Shown here: positions 11,182 to 23,800 of the stretch, piece by piece | Layout: each line of letters opens with the position of its first letter | Numbering within the stretch: the first letter of the stretch is position 1 | Source of the DNA: Lenzites betulinus | Lineage: Eukaryota; Basidiomycota; Agaricomycetes; Polyporales; Polyporaceae | DNA length: 64,000 nucleotides | NCBI GenBank assembly: GCA_022264855.1 | Contig: JABYQU010000016.1 | Location: 186,001-250,000, forward strand | Reading direction: 5' to 3' | Program-made: the position numbers and the translations under genes | Notes under the pieces: model-generated | What the model saw: the letters and a program-made list of their open reading frames with translations, nothing else | Databases searched by the model: none | What the model was told of the DNA's origin: nothing

Positions 11182-14100
11182 TCATACTCCGTTCGTACCT
11201 CGCACTGCCTGAGCAAGGCCGTTGACATTGAGGCCCGCCCCCGGACCGAGAGCCTGCTCCAAAAGCAACTTGATGTGCTCACCGTCCTCATGCTGTTTCC
11301 GCACTTCCTCGCGCCAGCGCGCCTCGCGTTGGTTGTAGATAGTCGATAAAACGTTCAAGCTCCCCAGCGCAGTCTCGAGCGCACGACGGAGATCGACCTC
11401 GCCCGGAGAACTTGCGCCCGGCGAGCCATCGACGGAGGAACCCGGGTGCGACGACAGCCGTTCGGCGATGGACATCGGGTGCGCGTTGCGCGTAGCACGC
11501 CGTTGGGCGGCGAGCGCAGAGAAAGAGCGGCGTACATTGGCGAGCGCGGGGGAGTTCGCGAGCGCGCCGTCGCGCCGAAGAGATCGCGAGGTGAGCGCGT
11601 GGAGCTTGCTAGTGTGCGAGGGCGCCGCCAGCAGGATGAGCGTCGCGTCGGTTTCCCTGTCTAGCGCTTGGAACTGTATCGCGAGTCAGTACACAGGTGG
11701 TGGGTGGTGCGAAGGAAATGAACTTACGGCCTGTGCGAGCGCATCCCAGCGCGCGTCGAAACGCCTCCGCCTCTTCGGAAGGCTGCTCACGAACGAAGGG
11801 TGGTACTCCAAGTCCAGCAGATCGCTTTCTTCGCCATCCGCTTCCTCATCAACCCACTCCCCATCATCCTCACCCTCTAACGCCACGCCGTGCTCGTTCC
11901 ACACCCCTATGCCGTTCCCGTGCCCATTAACGTTGCCGTGACCGTTGAGTCCCAGCGCCTGATTGGCGTAAGGGTCGAGGAAGCGGTCGTCTTCGCCTGC
12001 CGTACTTGTCTCCTCCCCAGAAGACGGCTCCGGGCTCGTCTCCCGCGGCTGTGTGCTGTCCACGCGCGGGGGCGGCTTGACGACACGCCTTGCCTGGCGG
12101 GCGGGCTTCGCGGGACGCAGATGGCCGTTCGTCTCCCGCCGCCGCCCGCGCATCGCCGGGGGAGGAGACAGGCTGAGGGGTTCATGGCTGGGGCTCGATC
12201 GCATGCTCGCAGCAACCATGTGAGCGCTGAGGCCAGCGGTACCAGCGCCAGGGACGAACGTCCAGGGGTTGTAGGCCGGGCCGGGGAAGGGCGTCGACGA
12301 GGGCGAGAATGCGGATTCGGACGATGCCTGTGCGAAGCCGTTGTTGAGCGCGTACATCTGCATCTGCAGCGCGAGCTGCTCGCGGATGACCGCCGGGTTG
12401 TTCGGGTCGTAGTTCGTCGATGGCGGCGGGAGTGGGCCCGCGAGCGTCGAGCGCCGAATGTGCGTGAACGGGTAGGGGTAGGGCGACCCGATCTGACGCG
12501 GTTCGATGTCGGACGGCGTGGCTGAGATGAGCGGCGACGGCGACGGCGCCGCAGTGTGGCTCTGAGGCGTGGGAGGGACCGGGGCGCCAGGGCGGGCGCT
12601 TGCTGAGCGGAGGAACGTCTGCAGGTAAGACGACGTCGGGTCGTCGAAAAGACTCTGTAGATCGTCGGATTGGTGTTCCGAGCCATTCCAATGGTACCCG
12701 AGGCGTTGATCCAGAATATGGTTGAGTGCGTGCAGTCGCGGATCGTACTGAGCTTGCGGCTGCTGCTGGGGTGGCGGCTGAACATTGGATACTGGGGGTG
12801 CAGAGGGTGCCTGTTGAAGGGGCTGTGGACCACGCTCGCGTTGACCGTTCGGAGGGGACTCGCGGTTGTTGCCCCGGAGACCATGGATCTCGCGCTCAAA
12901 CATGGCGGGATCGAAGCTTCGCATGCCGAGCTGGTCAGTGGTACCCATACGAGGCTTCTGGCGGATAGTCTTCTGGTTGTCGACAAGGGTCTGCCCATAT
13001 TGAGCGTTGGACCCCACGTACTGGTTCGTCGGCCCGACATACTGGGCGTCGCGCGGCCGTTCGGGTAGCGTAGCGGAGGGCGAGCGGGGCGTGAAGCCCG
13101 CTTCAGAGTCCTCGCTGCTCTTGTGCTGCTGCATCTGTTCGTCGACTTCTTCATTAAGCGTTTCGTCATCGTCGTCATCTCGTTGCTCGTGTCGTGTGTC
13201 GTATCGTGCCGTGTGGCCCTCGGGGTATAAGTCTGAAGACGGGGTGGGGGAGCCGTGATGTCTGTCGGCATACTGCGGCTCGTCGTGCGTAAACTCGTGC
13301 CCGACGTCTTCCTCGGGTTCCTCCTGCACAGGTAGCGAGCGATCCGGCGGCCGCATGCCCATCGTTTGCAGCGGGGGCGTGTGAGTGTTTGCGAGCTTAG
13401 ACGTCGTAGGCGGCGTCGACCGCATGGGCGTTGCTTCCGCCGCTCCCACGGCAGCGTTCGGGACGGGCTTGCGTGTCGGGGGCTGGCTCGATGGTTGCGG
13501 GGGTCCCTGATACGACTCGGGGACGTATTGCGTATATGCCGCGGTGCGCTCGCCTGGGGATGCCATCGGGGTCTGGTACTGCGGCGAGCCACGGTACTCG
13601 GGCGTGCGGACATTGCCCTGGACCTCGTTGACATGCTGCGACGAGACCGTTCCAGCGCGGTCGCGTGTCTTCGGGCTCTCGCGCGCGCCCTGTGCCTCGC
13701 GCTCCTTCTCCCGCACCTGGCGCTTAGCCGCCTGTCCGACGCTGCTGCTGTCCGAGTCCTTTGACGACGCACGATCGGTGGCCCGCACACGCTCCACCGC
13801 AGGGTCTTTCGCGGGAGCGGTCGCAGACGCGGACGCGGAAAGGGGGACGGAGGGGGGAATAGGAAGAGATTCGTGCCGTGCCTTGACTCGGCTGGACGCA
13901 GCACCGCCCGCGTACGCCACCCCGGCGGTACCAGGAGGATGCGAGCCGTACTGTCCGTGCTCCCGCTCGAACTCGGCCATGAGCTCCTCCGTGATCGCCC
14001 AGTTCTCCTCCTGGTTCTGATACTGGGTCAGGAAAGGTGCCTGTTGGACACGGTTGACCGGGCGGGGGTGGTGCTGATTCGGGAGCTGGGAGATGATAGG

Positions 14101-14412
14101 CTGACTGTGAGCGTGCATGAGCGGAGGGGGAGTACTCTGGCGTTCCGATGGCTGCTGAGCGACCTTGGTCGCGACTGGCGAGATGCGAGAGGTAGGTGGG
14201 GGAGTATGACGGGAATCGCGGGACTGGTGGGATGAGTTGGAGGTCGTAGGGCTAGGCTGTTGCGGTGCCTGCGGGTACATCATCTGCCCGTTCTGGCTGG
14301 CAAGGATCTGCCCCACTGAGGGCACGATGGGCATCGAGTGCGCCTTGATGGCCCTTTGTTTCTCGCGAAACGAGGGCGAAGGGGTCATCTCACGAGGCGT
14401 TATGTTCTGCAT
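11182..14412 (-). CDS. Large disordered protein with C-terminal coiled coil
   Basis: Not recognised. At least two exons (11728-14412 and 11182-11673, intron with GTAAGT donor and ATACAG acceptor) encode about 1,058 residues. The start MQNITPREMTPS is the first ATG; an acceptor-like CCATCCAG just before it leaves room for an upstream exon or leader intron. Residues 1 to about 850 are low-complexity and rich in Pro, Ser, Gln, Thr with basic patches (for example KRQVREKEREAQG) and acidic stretches ([33 protein letters not shown]). The last 100 residues, starting near VDLRRALETALGSLN, look helical and coiled-coil forming with REARWREEVRKQHED. This layout suits a scaffold or transcriptional regulator, but no catalytic or DNA-binding domain is visible. 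Confidence 0.75.
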
Positions 14413-15831
14413 TGGACCTGGATGGCAGAGGACAGTGGATGAGCACGGTGGGAACGTCAAGGGATAAAGAAGCGTTGTGCGAGAAGATGGGATCCGGCCT
14501 CAAATAAGACAAAGTGCTTGATAGGCTAAGTTGTGAAGACGTAAGGGCTACACAATAAGCTGATCGTCGCGCAGGAGAGGAAATACAATATCGGGGTGAT
14601 CACGCTCGGAACCCAGCCTCAACGAGATCGATGAGATGTTCCGCCGAGTGCTACCACAGCTTGCAGAACGAAGGGAGGTCAAGTGAGGGGAGTGGACGAA
14701 TGTGACGCGGTGCACAGGACAAAGGCCGATGTGAATGAACGGCGGCATGAGCACTGACCTTGCTGACTGAGGTGTGCTTGTTGGATTCGATTCAGGCTGC
14801 GCTGCGGAGATTGACTGGGCATAATCTACGAAGGACTCTGGAGAACCAAAGACTGTGGGGGGACGATGAGGGCGATGGCACGGCGGAAAGGATAAACACG
14901 GGGAGAACGAGAGATCGCACCTTCATAGGTGGTGATTCATTGTACTCGCGTTTCCAACGTGGCCCGGGGCGAGTGCGCGGGTACAAGCCGTCCGCCCTGG
15001 TCCACAACGAGGTGGGAGGCCGGGTAAGGAAGGTCGTGGTTGCCTCGAGGCTGAGCGCTGATTACCGCCAGCACGCAGCAGCACGCCTCATCGGCCCGAT
15101 CCCTATATTGAGCCTGTGAACGACGCATGTCTGCGCTCCCCACACTCACTTCGCCAGAGATGTGTTCGCGAACGCCGTCCCACCACGCGCCAGATGCTCT
15201 TCCGAGCGCGCGCGGCTCCCAGGCTCCAGCCCACGCTCGACGCGCGTTGCGCGAAGATGCCTTGCGCCGCGCGTGCAGCCTAATCTTCAGAAGCCTATTC
15301 GACCATGATCTCACCGACGGTGCAGCTCAGGCCGGGGATGTCATCGCACCCGACACAGGGGGCGCGACTGCAGCAAGTTGCTGCAACGCGTCCGCCAGCA
15401 CCCCCGATACTGGGATGTCTCTATTACCATCGCCGCGCAAGCGACGTCCTTCGACCGCTAGGTTGTTCCATGCAGAATGCAAGCATGCGTTGTTGATGAG
15501 GGGGGAGGGGAAGGGCAGGGGGCAATATTGAAGAACATAGCGGTACCTCAGCAAGATGGACTACCAGCGCCTAATAGCGACACCAGACCTAGAGTGCGTG
15601 CAGCCTAGGCACACGACCGGTGAGTTTCTGTAGTGTGAGCTATTAGGGCCTCGGGGAGAGAGAGAGAGAGGCGACTGTTTCGCCAAGCGAACGCGTGCCC
15701 CCTTCCCGGGTAGCCTTCAGGAATCAGTGCGCTCGGAGGCGCCCGTTCTCTCGCTCAACTCGGGCGGTGATTTTTCACTGCGGAACCTCCTGAGCCTGGT
15801 ATAATTCGGCGTCAGGAACATCGAGGAACGT
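14413..15831. other. Intergenic region between divergent genes
   Basis: About 1.4 kb between the 5' ends of the disordered-protein gene (minus) and the DUF6697 gene (plus). A (GA)n run is at about 15656-15671. Open frames of 120-135 codons on both strands near 14.8-15.5 kb overlap each other and show no motifs. Could contain leader exons of either neighbour. Confidence 0.45.
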
Positions 15832-17863
15832 ATGAGCAACCGTAAATGCGTACTGATAGAATCACTGGAAAGCAGGCAATTGAAAGGCCAGCAAAGTCTT
15901 GCAAGGCGGTTACAGCAGCAAGATGCCAAAATCGCCGGGGCCAAGGCAGACTTGTTCGCTAGCTTCGCCGTCCCTTTATATGGGCCGTCTTCAGTCAAGT
16001 CAAATTCAGCAGACGTAAATATCGAGGTAAGTCCTAGTTCTGTTGCCGTCTCCGTGGAAACAACATGAATGTTGATAATTGCTCTCAATGTCGCTAGCTC
16101 GACGATGAATCCAATCATGAAGTTCACTCAGACTCAGGCTCGGTCACAAGTCCCCCCTCAAGTTCGAGCCTCGCCGGTCCCTCCAAGATAGCTGTTCTTG
16201 GTTCACAGGCAAATCCGGTAGAAATATCTGACTCGGAAGACGAGCAATGGTAGGACTTCAGTCTACGCTTTCTCATAGGCTCGGGATGACGAGGGCGCGT
16301 ATAGTTCCGGTGCAGAGAAAGAGGACATGATTGAGATCCCGGCTTCTGAACCAGACGTGATTCATTGGGAAAACGATACAAAGTCTCGCAAGCGAGCGTT
16401 AGAGGTCTCTCCTTCTGTGGCACGCCCAGATACGAAGATGAAGATGGACACGAGCAGCTGGGCTATTCTTCCTCAGACTGATGCAACCTCTTCACGATAT
16501 AAACAACGCAAGCTCAACTATCAAGGTACGAAATTTACATACGTTCTACTCTTGACTAGACTCGCGCCATGGATTATTGCTTACACGCGGGCGCATTTAC
16601 CGTATCAGAGGATGCGGATGTGAAGCCCCGTGATGTGCTCGAACCAGCGAAGTTAGAGTCTCCTGAACGAATAGTGCATCGCCTCCGACGGGGATTAATC
16701 AGGGAGGAGGTGTGCATGTCTGTAATCTCTTTGCTCTGAGGTCAGTCTGAAGAACCACGCAAGATGAAGGTAGACGAGAAACCAATTCCTGTCGCTTTGT
16801 CTGGCGAGGAGGAACAGTCTGGCGAGGAGGAACAGTCTGGCGAGGAGGAACAGTCTGGCGAGGAGGAACAGTTAGCATTCCCCCTGAAAGACGAGGCTCC
16901 GTCGTCTGGGCTGGATCAAATCCGCATTGAGATTACGAGGTTGCGCAACGTTCGTTCACTCTTGTATCTCTCCTAGAGAACACGCTCACTTATAGAGCCC
17001 ATCGTAGCCGAAGGCCGAAATCAAGAAAGAACACCTTCTCAAAGACGAAGACCTCTTGAATATTCACCTCACACACCGCGATGCCCTTCAACCATTCCCC
17101 ATCTCTCTTTCCGAAGACCTTCGCTTCGTCACGGTCGACCGTTCTCAGCTCTCCTTCCGCTTCGGCGGCAGCCCGATGGACACGTTCCCCCGGCCCAGTC
17201 GGCATAAGCTCGCTCAGCATGGCCGCACCGGATTCATGTGTATCAACCTCCTCTGGAACCCGCACGGGCCACAGTGGCCGGGACACACCGGCTTATACTT
17301 TAACACGAGCCTCCCTGGTCAAACATGGATGGATAGCGATCTTCACTCGGAGCGTCAAACGCTGTTTGTCAAGATCAAGAGCAGAGAGTGGTTGTACCTA
17401 GGTGAATACGAGGCGAAGGTGGTCCCGTCCCTCACAGCGGCGCAGTGGTGCAGTTTACCTGATGCTGTGCGTCGTGTTCATGATATGGCATTATTCTGCT
17501 GGTACGGGGTGGCTAACGTAGACCAGGTGAGCTCATTATGGACAAAAAACATACATGAGAAGAAGTGGGGGGCACCTATACGCGCACGTATCCATGTACG
17601 CCGGACCGCAGGGCGAGAACTGACAAATCAGGAGGCCGAAACCGCTGAAGGATTGTTCAAGCACATTACTGCCGAAGATATCAACGAGGCATTCGTCGCC
17701 GGTCATGAGGTTCGCATTCCTATTGCTCGGTGGTGAAGCTTGAAGACTAGCGGGCTAAATAATCATCATGTGGTAGTGCTTACGGGTCTGGTCCTTGCAA
17801 TGCGTAGGCTATGATGAAGAATTTCAGCGGGAGCTTGTACAGCTCTCAAGGGGCGAGTTATAA
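15832..17863 (+). CDS. DUF6697 domain protein
   Basis: Protein of a mushroom-specific family of unknown function. The C-terminal half carries what I recognise as the DUF6697 domain: FRFGGSPMDTFPRPSRHKLAQ, RTGFMCINLLWNPHGPQWPG, ERQTLFVKIKSREWLYLGEY, AAQWCSLPDAVRR, ARIHVRRTAGRELTNQEAE, ITAEDINEAF, and, after a last intron (about 17709-17780, weak GTTCGC donor), LRVWSLQCVGYDEEFQREL up to the stop at 17861-17863. Without that intron translation would stop earlier at 17736. The N-terminal half, spread over several small exons from MSNRKCVLIESLE, is disordered and acidic with four tandem SGEEEQ units (16800-16871). No targeting signal was seen. The start codon is the least certain part. Confidence 0.72.
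16800..16871 (+). repeat. Four perfect 18-bp tandem repeats inside the DUF6697 gene
   Basis: TCTGGCGAGGAGGAACAG is repeated four times without mismatch, encoding SGEEEQ units in a disordered acidic part of the protein. Perfect identity suggests recent slippage and possible length variation between strains. Confidence 0.95.
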
Positions 17864-18086
17864 CCCGGAGGGTCAGACCAGTCCTGGCATCAACGATGAC
17901 TTTGCATTCATCCATCAATACTATCAAGGTTTTGTTATGAATACCTTACTCGTTTCGCTGTGATGCATAAACATTGAATCCTTGGGAAGATACGCGGTCT
18001 AAGGGTTTCAAATGGTCATGGACTTCAAAGCGCAAGAAAGTGTACAAAGTATAATACTTCTGAACGTCGGCTCCGATTCTATATGC

Positions 18087-20590
18087 TCAGTCTATGTCGT
18101 CAATACCTCCGTACCCTCCCCCGAACCCACCACCAAAGCCTTGTGCATTGGCACCCCCGAATCCGCCGGTGCCAAACCCGCCTTGACCTGGACCGAGAGC
18201 ACCGAAGCCGCCAGCGGGACCAGCTCCGGCACCTGGGGGTACGTTGACGTATCCGGTGTAGAATGTGAACAACGGCGCCGGTGCCGTCGGAGGAGTGATC
18301 GGCTCTAATGGAGGCGGCGGGGTCTCCGGGCGATTAGAGGGCTCGTCTTCTACTGTGGGGGGTGCGTAGGTTCCGAGTCCGTTTGAAGTAGACGCGGAGG
18401 CTGGCGGGGTGGGAGTGCCAGGTGTTGTAGACGCGGACGTGTAGTCGGATGTGAAGGGCGATGGTGACGTGGACGTGGATGTAGACGCTTGGTTGGAGGA
18501 GTTCGCAGAGGGCCCCTGCGCAGCCGTTTGGGTGGCCGCATTCGCCCGGCGCTTCTGTTCAGACTTGGCGGCCGCAGCCTTGCGTCGCTGCACCCGGGCA
18601 AACGCGGAGAGCGCGTCAACGGCGTCGACAAGGTACTGCTTACTCGGCTTGTCTGCGAGTCTGAGTAGAAGGCACTGAGTTTCTCTTGAAGACGAAAGAT
18701 AGGGAGGGCGCTTACCTGGACAGCATCTCTTCGACTACGTCGTTCGCGCGAAGGAATGGCATACTCCGGACGAGTTCGCGGTACACCTTCAGGAGAACGA
18801 CAGAGCCGCCCTTCACCGTTAGCGCGGTATCCGACCAGCCCTCAAAGCGCTGCTTCAGCCGAGGCCTGAACTCTTCTCTCATGTCCTCGAGATCCGGGTC
18901 AGAAGGGTCGAAGTCCAGGTAGCCCAGAGGGTCCGCGTCGTCCATGCCATCCATAGCAGGAACGATCGGGAGACCCATGACCATCGCAGCGAGTGCCATG
19001 GGATTCGGGGCATTCATCCCGGGGGTAGATATCGCATCCACCCAGCGCTCGATACGGTCTTGCCGCACCCCCGCTGTAGGGCGAAGTTTGAGGATCTGCT
19101 CGATTTCCGTGTGGTTTTCCGGCACTTCCAGCAAGGAGAAGGGGCCCAGAAGAGCGGTGTGAGTGGCATGTGCAGTGTCAAGCAGTTCCTTTTCGATCAT
19201 CTGGAGCGCACGATATTGATGAAAGGGATTCGCGGCCATAGATGCCACCGCAGACTGGAGTACATGGGCGTCGCGCGGACGAACGAGATGCGTGTGCGTC
19301 TTGAGCAGGTCGGCAATCGCTTCGCTCTTGTGATGGAGTGCGTAGATGTCAAGTGTGGCAGCAAAAACCTCGGAGCAGGAGGTTGCCATTTCGGCAAGGT
19401 AGGACATGAGCTCGGCTTCAGTTGCCTCAGGGTCGGTGGAGTTGCCAAGTAATGCGGAATAGAGGCGAAGAGAGGGAGAAACCTTGAAGACGGATGTCAT
19501 TGCAAACTGGACCTGTCTACGGAACTGCCACATTTGCGAGCTGATACGATGAGACCAATGCTTGGCGTGCAAGGCTGATGGTTCTCGACGGATTTTGGGA
19601 ATCCAGTCTTCATCACGGACGGGCTGATCAAGGTCGGTATCTTCATCGGAGAATGCATGCTCGTCTTCGTCGGTGTCCGACTCGGTCTCATCTACGTATG
19701 GGTCCTCGTCAGGGTCTTCCTCAATGTCATGTGGACCTAGGATGACGATCTAAGAATCCAGAACGCATGAGTTGAATTGACACTTACATGACCTGCCGCC
19801 GTATAGCAATCGTTCGAGAGCTGTCCAGCTCATGAGGTCCTCGATGTCATCAAGCATTTCCGGAATTTTCGCGATATGGCGCTGGTCACCGCAGGCAAGC
19901 ATACTGAGGAAGAGGTCTCGCCAGATGAAGTGTAAGATTTCTTGGATATGCTGCGCGCCATGGAGATCCCACGACTTGACTATCTTTCCCGATCGCCGTT
20001 TCAGGGTGATTGGAACATACATACTCGTAAACGCACAACGGCAGCTAGCAAGTAAGGGTTAGAGGACGTGGGGCAACCGAATGTGTTATGGTCAACTCAC
20101 CTTGCACGTCCATGCTCAATCTGGTCTAGAACGTTGACGATGAATATGAGAGCTCGATGAGCCAGTAAGAAGTCGACGTTATGCTCGTAAACCAAGCACC
20201 AGATGCTGTTTAGCCAACTGGTCACACTCTCGACTGCCTGTTCAATGAGCTCTGTTCTGTGGGAGCGCTCTTTAACAAACGACCGCTTCGCATCCCTGTG
20301 AAGTTCATCCAGTAGCGCGTTGACCTCGCGCTGCTTCGCCTTGAGATCCAAAACGGGAATGCTCGCATGCCGCCTTTGCATCTTGGCAGCGCTTGCGAGA
20401 ACCCTCTTGCATTTCGTCTTGTTCACGATGTCAAGGAGTGGTATGAGCTGTTTCTCTACAATTGCATGTTGTACGTCGGGAGGAAGCGAGTCGAAGATGG
20501 CAGCGAATCTAATCCATATGATATGCTTTGTGAGCATGCCTACTGTAGCCGCTTTTATACGCACCGTGAACTGGCTGAAGATCCACTCAT
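18087..20590 (-). CDS. Conserved-looking helical protein with Gly/Phe-rich tail, function unknown
   Basis: Not recognised by family. Five exons join in phase; the first (20565-20590) encodes MSGSSASSR and is followed by FAAIFDSLPPDVQHA, which gives a cleaner start than the open frame extending upstream in the next exon. About 720 residues. The first two thirds are helical and Leu-rich (ALIFIVNVLDQIEHG, ILHFIWRDLFLSMLACGDQRH, LRLYSALLGNST) with one very acidic stretch (DETESDTDEDEH). The last 150 residues are disordered: Ser/Thr-rich, then Pro-rich, ending in a Gly/Phe-rich repeat region (GGFG units, 18087-18230) typical of phase-separating low-complexity tails. It is divergent from RFC1 with 288 nt between start codons, so the two could share a promoter. 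Confidence 0.72.
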
Positions 20591-20720
20591 CACACTTTGC
20601 CTATGGGGATCCTCCCAGCAGTATGCACGGAAAAGGCCTAGATGTCTGCACAAGAAGTCGACGAGGAAGGTATCTGTGGAACGGGGAGCAGGAACTGAGC
20701 GTGGCGGGAGGAAGAGAGGA

Positions 20721-20740
20721 GGTCTGTCACGGTCTGTCAC
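20721..20740. repeat. Two perfect 10-bp tandem copies in a bidirectional promoter
   Basis: GGTCTGTCAC occurs twice in tandem between the RFC1 start and the divergent gene, followed by TGACGT at 20751-20756. A tandem pair between divergent starts suggests a protein-binding site; this is inference. Confidence 0.5.
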
Positions 20741-20784
20741 GTTCGCGCTGTGACGTCTCGCGGCGCGTCGCGCGCCACGGCGGC

Positions 20785-20790
20785 ACGCGT
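20785..20790. promoter_or_regulatory. MluI cell-cycle box-like site upstream of RFC1
   Basis: ACGCGT lies 89-94 nt before the RFC1 start codon. In ascomycete yeasts MBF binds this hexamer to switch on DNA replication genes at G1/S, so its presence before RFC1 is biologically sensible. Use in this organism is inferred. Confidence 0.5.
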
Positions 20791-20878
20791 CCGACCTGGC
20801 TTCCGCCACATCGCTCTCTGCGGCGTGAATATCTTGTGAATCACCTATCTCATCCACTTGCGGGTCTTTTACAGCGAC

Positions 20879-23800
20879 ATGGCGCGCAAGCCGCAGACTC
20901 CGGCTAAATCTCATGGGAAAGACATCCGTGGCTTCTTCGGCGCAGCAGCAGGTGGTCCCGCAGCCTCCACCAGCTCCCAGGGTGTTTCCCAGTCCACAAA
21001 CGCGTCGGTATGTGTTCATAATAGTCCTTAGCATAGAGGCACTCAATCTTTGTTTAGCGATCTAAGAGTGATACCCCGAAAGCTAAAGCTCCTATAGAAA
21101 TCAGTGAGTGACCCTGCGCTTTCCATGGTTCGTGTTACTGATACCATGACATGTAGGCGACGATGAGTATGTGTTTGCTAGACTTGGTCCATGCATGCCA
21201 AAGTCTAATGTGATCCATAGTAGACCAATGAAAACTCCTGCGCCAAAGTAAGTCTTTCGCAGCGCCTTAGCCCCATACCACGCTGCCGCCTTCGAGCCGC
21301 TGTCACGTCTCAGTGCAATTCAGCCCAACCCGTTCTAAATTTTACTCGGACTGTTTCCGTTGGATGGGACGAGCTTGGCTGATGGTCCGTTTCATGAGCA
21401 GGAAATCCCTGCCCGCGCCTGCCAAGACATCCGCTCCGGTAAGTAATAACTCCTCCATTGCGATACCTGCTTAATGCATGCCGTAGAAACTTAAGAGCGA
21501 GGAAGTCATGGAAATTGACGATGATGACGACGAACCTATTCGTGTGCAGCCTACCAAACGTAAGAAACCAGCGATAGTATCCTCAAGCGATGAGGAGGAG
21601 ACGTCCAAGGCGCCCCCGCCGAAGAAGAAGCCTGCTATTGCCACAATGTCTGCATCAAAACCTCGTGCCAGTACTTCAGCATCAAAACCCCTAGCGACAT
21701 CAGAAGACACCAAAGTATCTAAACGGTCTACGCCCTCCCGTAAGGCCCCCGCCGCGCGAAAGACCGCCCCCGTTCATAAGAAGAACAAAGACGACGACTT
21801 CATCGCGTCTTCCGACGAGGATGAGGAGGACGACGACTTTGTGCTAGATGACGAGGACGAGGACATGGTCAAAAAGGTTAAGAGCAAGGCGACTGCCCCT
21901 GCAAAGAGAAGCCCTACGAAGCCTACACAAGCTAGGACCTCTGCCAAAGCAAAGCCTGAGAAGGCCTCAGCGCCGGCCAGACCTCAAGACAAGAAGCCGG
22001 TGAAGGGACCAGATGCCAAAGGGGCGTCTACAGAGGACCAGGCCGAAGACAAGCCCGCGAAGAAACCGAAGTAAGAACGCGATTTGCCATAACTGAGCTG
22101 GACTGAAGCCCGTCCTTGTAGCTGGTACGCAATGAAAGGAGCACGAGCGGGTCCTTCCAATCCGGGCTCGAAAGAGATTCCTGTTCCGGAAGACCCCAAC
22201 TGTTTGGCAGGTCTCAGTTTCGTGTTCACTGGCGAGCTCACCAGCCTGTCGCGGGACGAGGCCGTAGAGCTCGCTAAACGTTTCGGGGGGTTCGTAGACA
22301 TTCGTACCCAAACACCCCTACTATTTTGCTCACATGTACATCAGACGCGTTGTCGGTCAACCATCGTCTAAGACATCCTATGTTATCTTGGGTGCGGACG
22401 CAGGGCCCAGCAAGCTCAAGGCTATCGAGAAGAACAAGTTGAAGACCCTCGATGAGGACGGCTTCCTGAAGCTGATTGCGACACGTGTAGTGGATGAAAG
22501 TGCCCTCGACGACAAGACACGCAAGAAGATGGCTAGAGAGAAGGAAGCGATCCGCGAGAATGCGAAGGAGATGGAACGTCGCGAGAAGCAGGTCGCAAAA
22601 GAGACCACCGGCGCGAGGTACGCCGTGATCATGCGAGACCTGACGACACATGTACCGACATGTTTACCAGTGTCAAACCCGCGCCCGCCAACCAGCTTTG
22701 GACTGCTCGGTACGCACCACAAACCATCAAGGAGATCTGCGGCAACAAGGGCCAGGTGGAAAAGTTGCAGGACTGGCTGGGCAGCTGGTTGGCCACCGAA
22801 TATCTCCTCTAGTCGCCAGTTGCTTATCTCGTCGTTATAGGGACAGCAGCCTGAAAAGTGGATTCAAGAAACCTGGTAAGAATGGCCTCAACGTATTCCG
22901 CGCTGTCCTGGTCACGGGCCCGCCGGGGATCGGAAAGACTACGAGTGCACATCTGTGCGCGAAGTTGGCTGGATTCACGCCTATCGAGCTGAATGCCAGC
23001 GACGCCCGCAGCAAGAAGCTTGTTGAGGTGTGCATTTGCGTGCGACGCAACAGGAGTATGTACCACTGACAATCACACCGCAGAATAGTACGAACATCAT
23101 GAACTCATCGCTTGATGGTTGGATGCACGGCGGGCAGGTAAGTGCCTGAATTTGACAGTTGCACAAGTGAGAGGCTGATGTCAAGCCACTTGTAGAAAAC
23201 GAATGCGGCAGGAATGACTATCACAGACAAATCTTGTCTGATCATGGACGAGGTCGATGGTATGTCCGCAGGCGACCGAGGCGGCGTCGGCGCCCTATGT
23301 GCCTTGATCAAGAAGACGAAGGTATGGCGACGACGCTCACATTCAGAAAATCATCCCAATGACAGCCCCGTCAATGCATAGATCCCGATCATATGTATCG
23401 CAAACGACCGTGGCGCGCAGAAGCTCAAGCCATTGACCAATATTACCTACAATCTTGCATACCGAAGGTAAGCAAGCGACACAACTTTGGAATGCTTCAA
23501 AACATCTGAACGCCACGCGCAGACCCGAACCTACAGCTATCCGCTCACGGATTCTCAGTATCGCCTTCAAGTACGTTACACAACGTGTTTGTTCACGGAT
23601 GTTGGCTAATCACAACCGTAGGGAGAAGATGAAAATCCCAGCGAATGTAATCGATCAGCTCGTACAGGGCGCACAGTCTGATATCCGCCAAGTCTTGAAC
23701 ATGCTTTCAACATGGAAGCTGTCGAGCAGTACCATGGACTTCGACGAAGGAAAGACGCTGTACGTATCCTTTCGATCGCGCGCTGTAGTGGTGCGCTGGA

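Noticed and set aside
11890..12525. Long antisense frames within the disordered-protein gene (also 11907-13904 minus, another frame)
   Set aside because: Shadow frames of a long GC-rich coding exon.
14760..15531. Plus and minus frames of 120-135 codons in the 14.4-15.8 kb spacer
   Set aside because: Mutually overlapping, no motifs or splice continuity; could at most contain leader exons.
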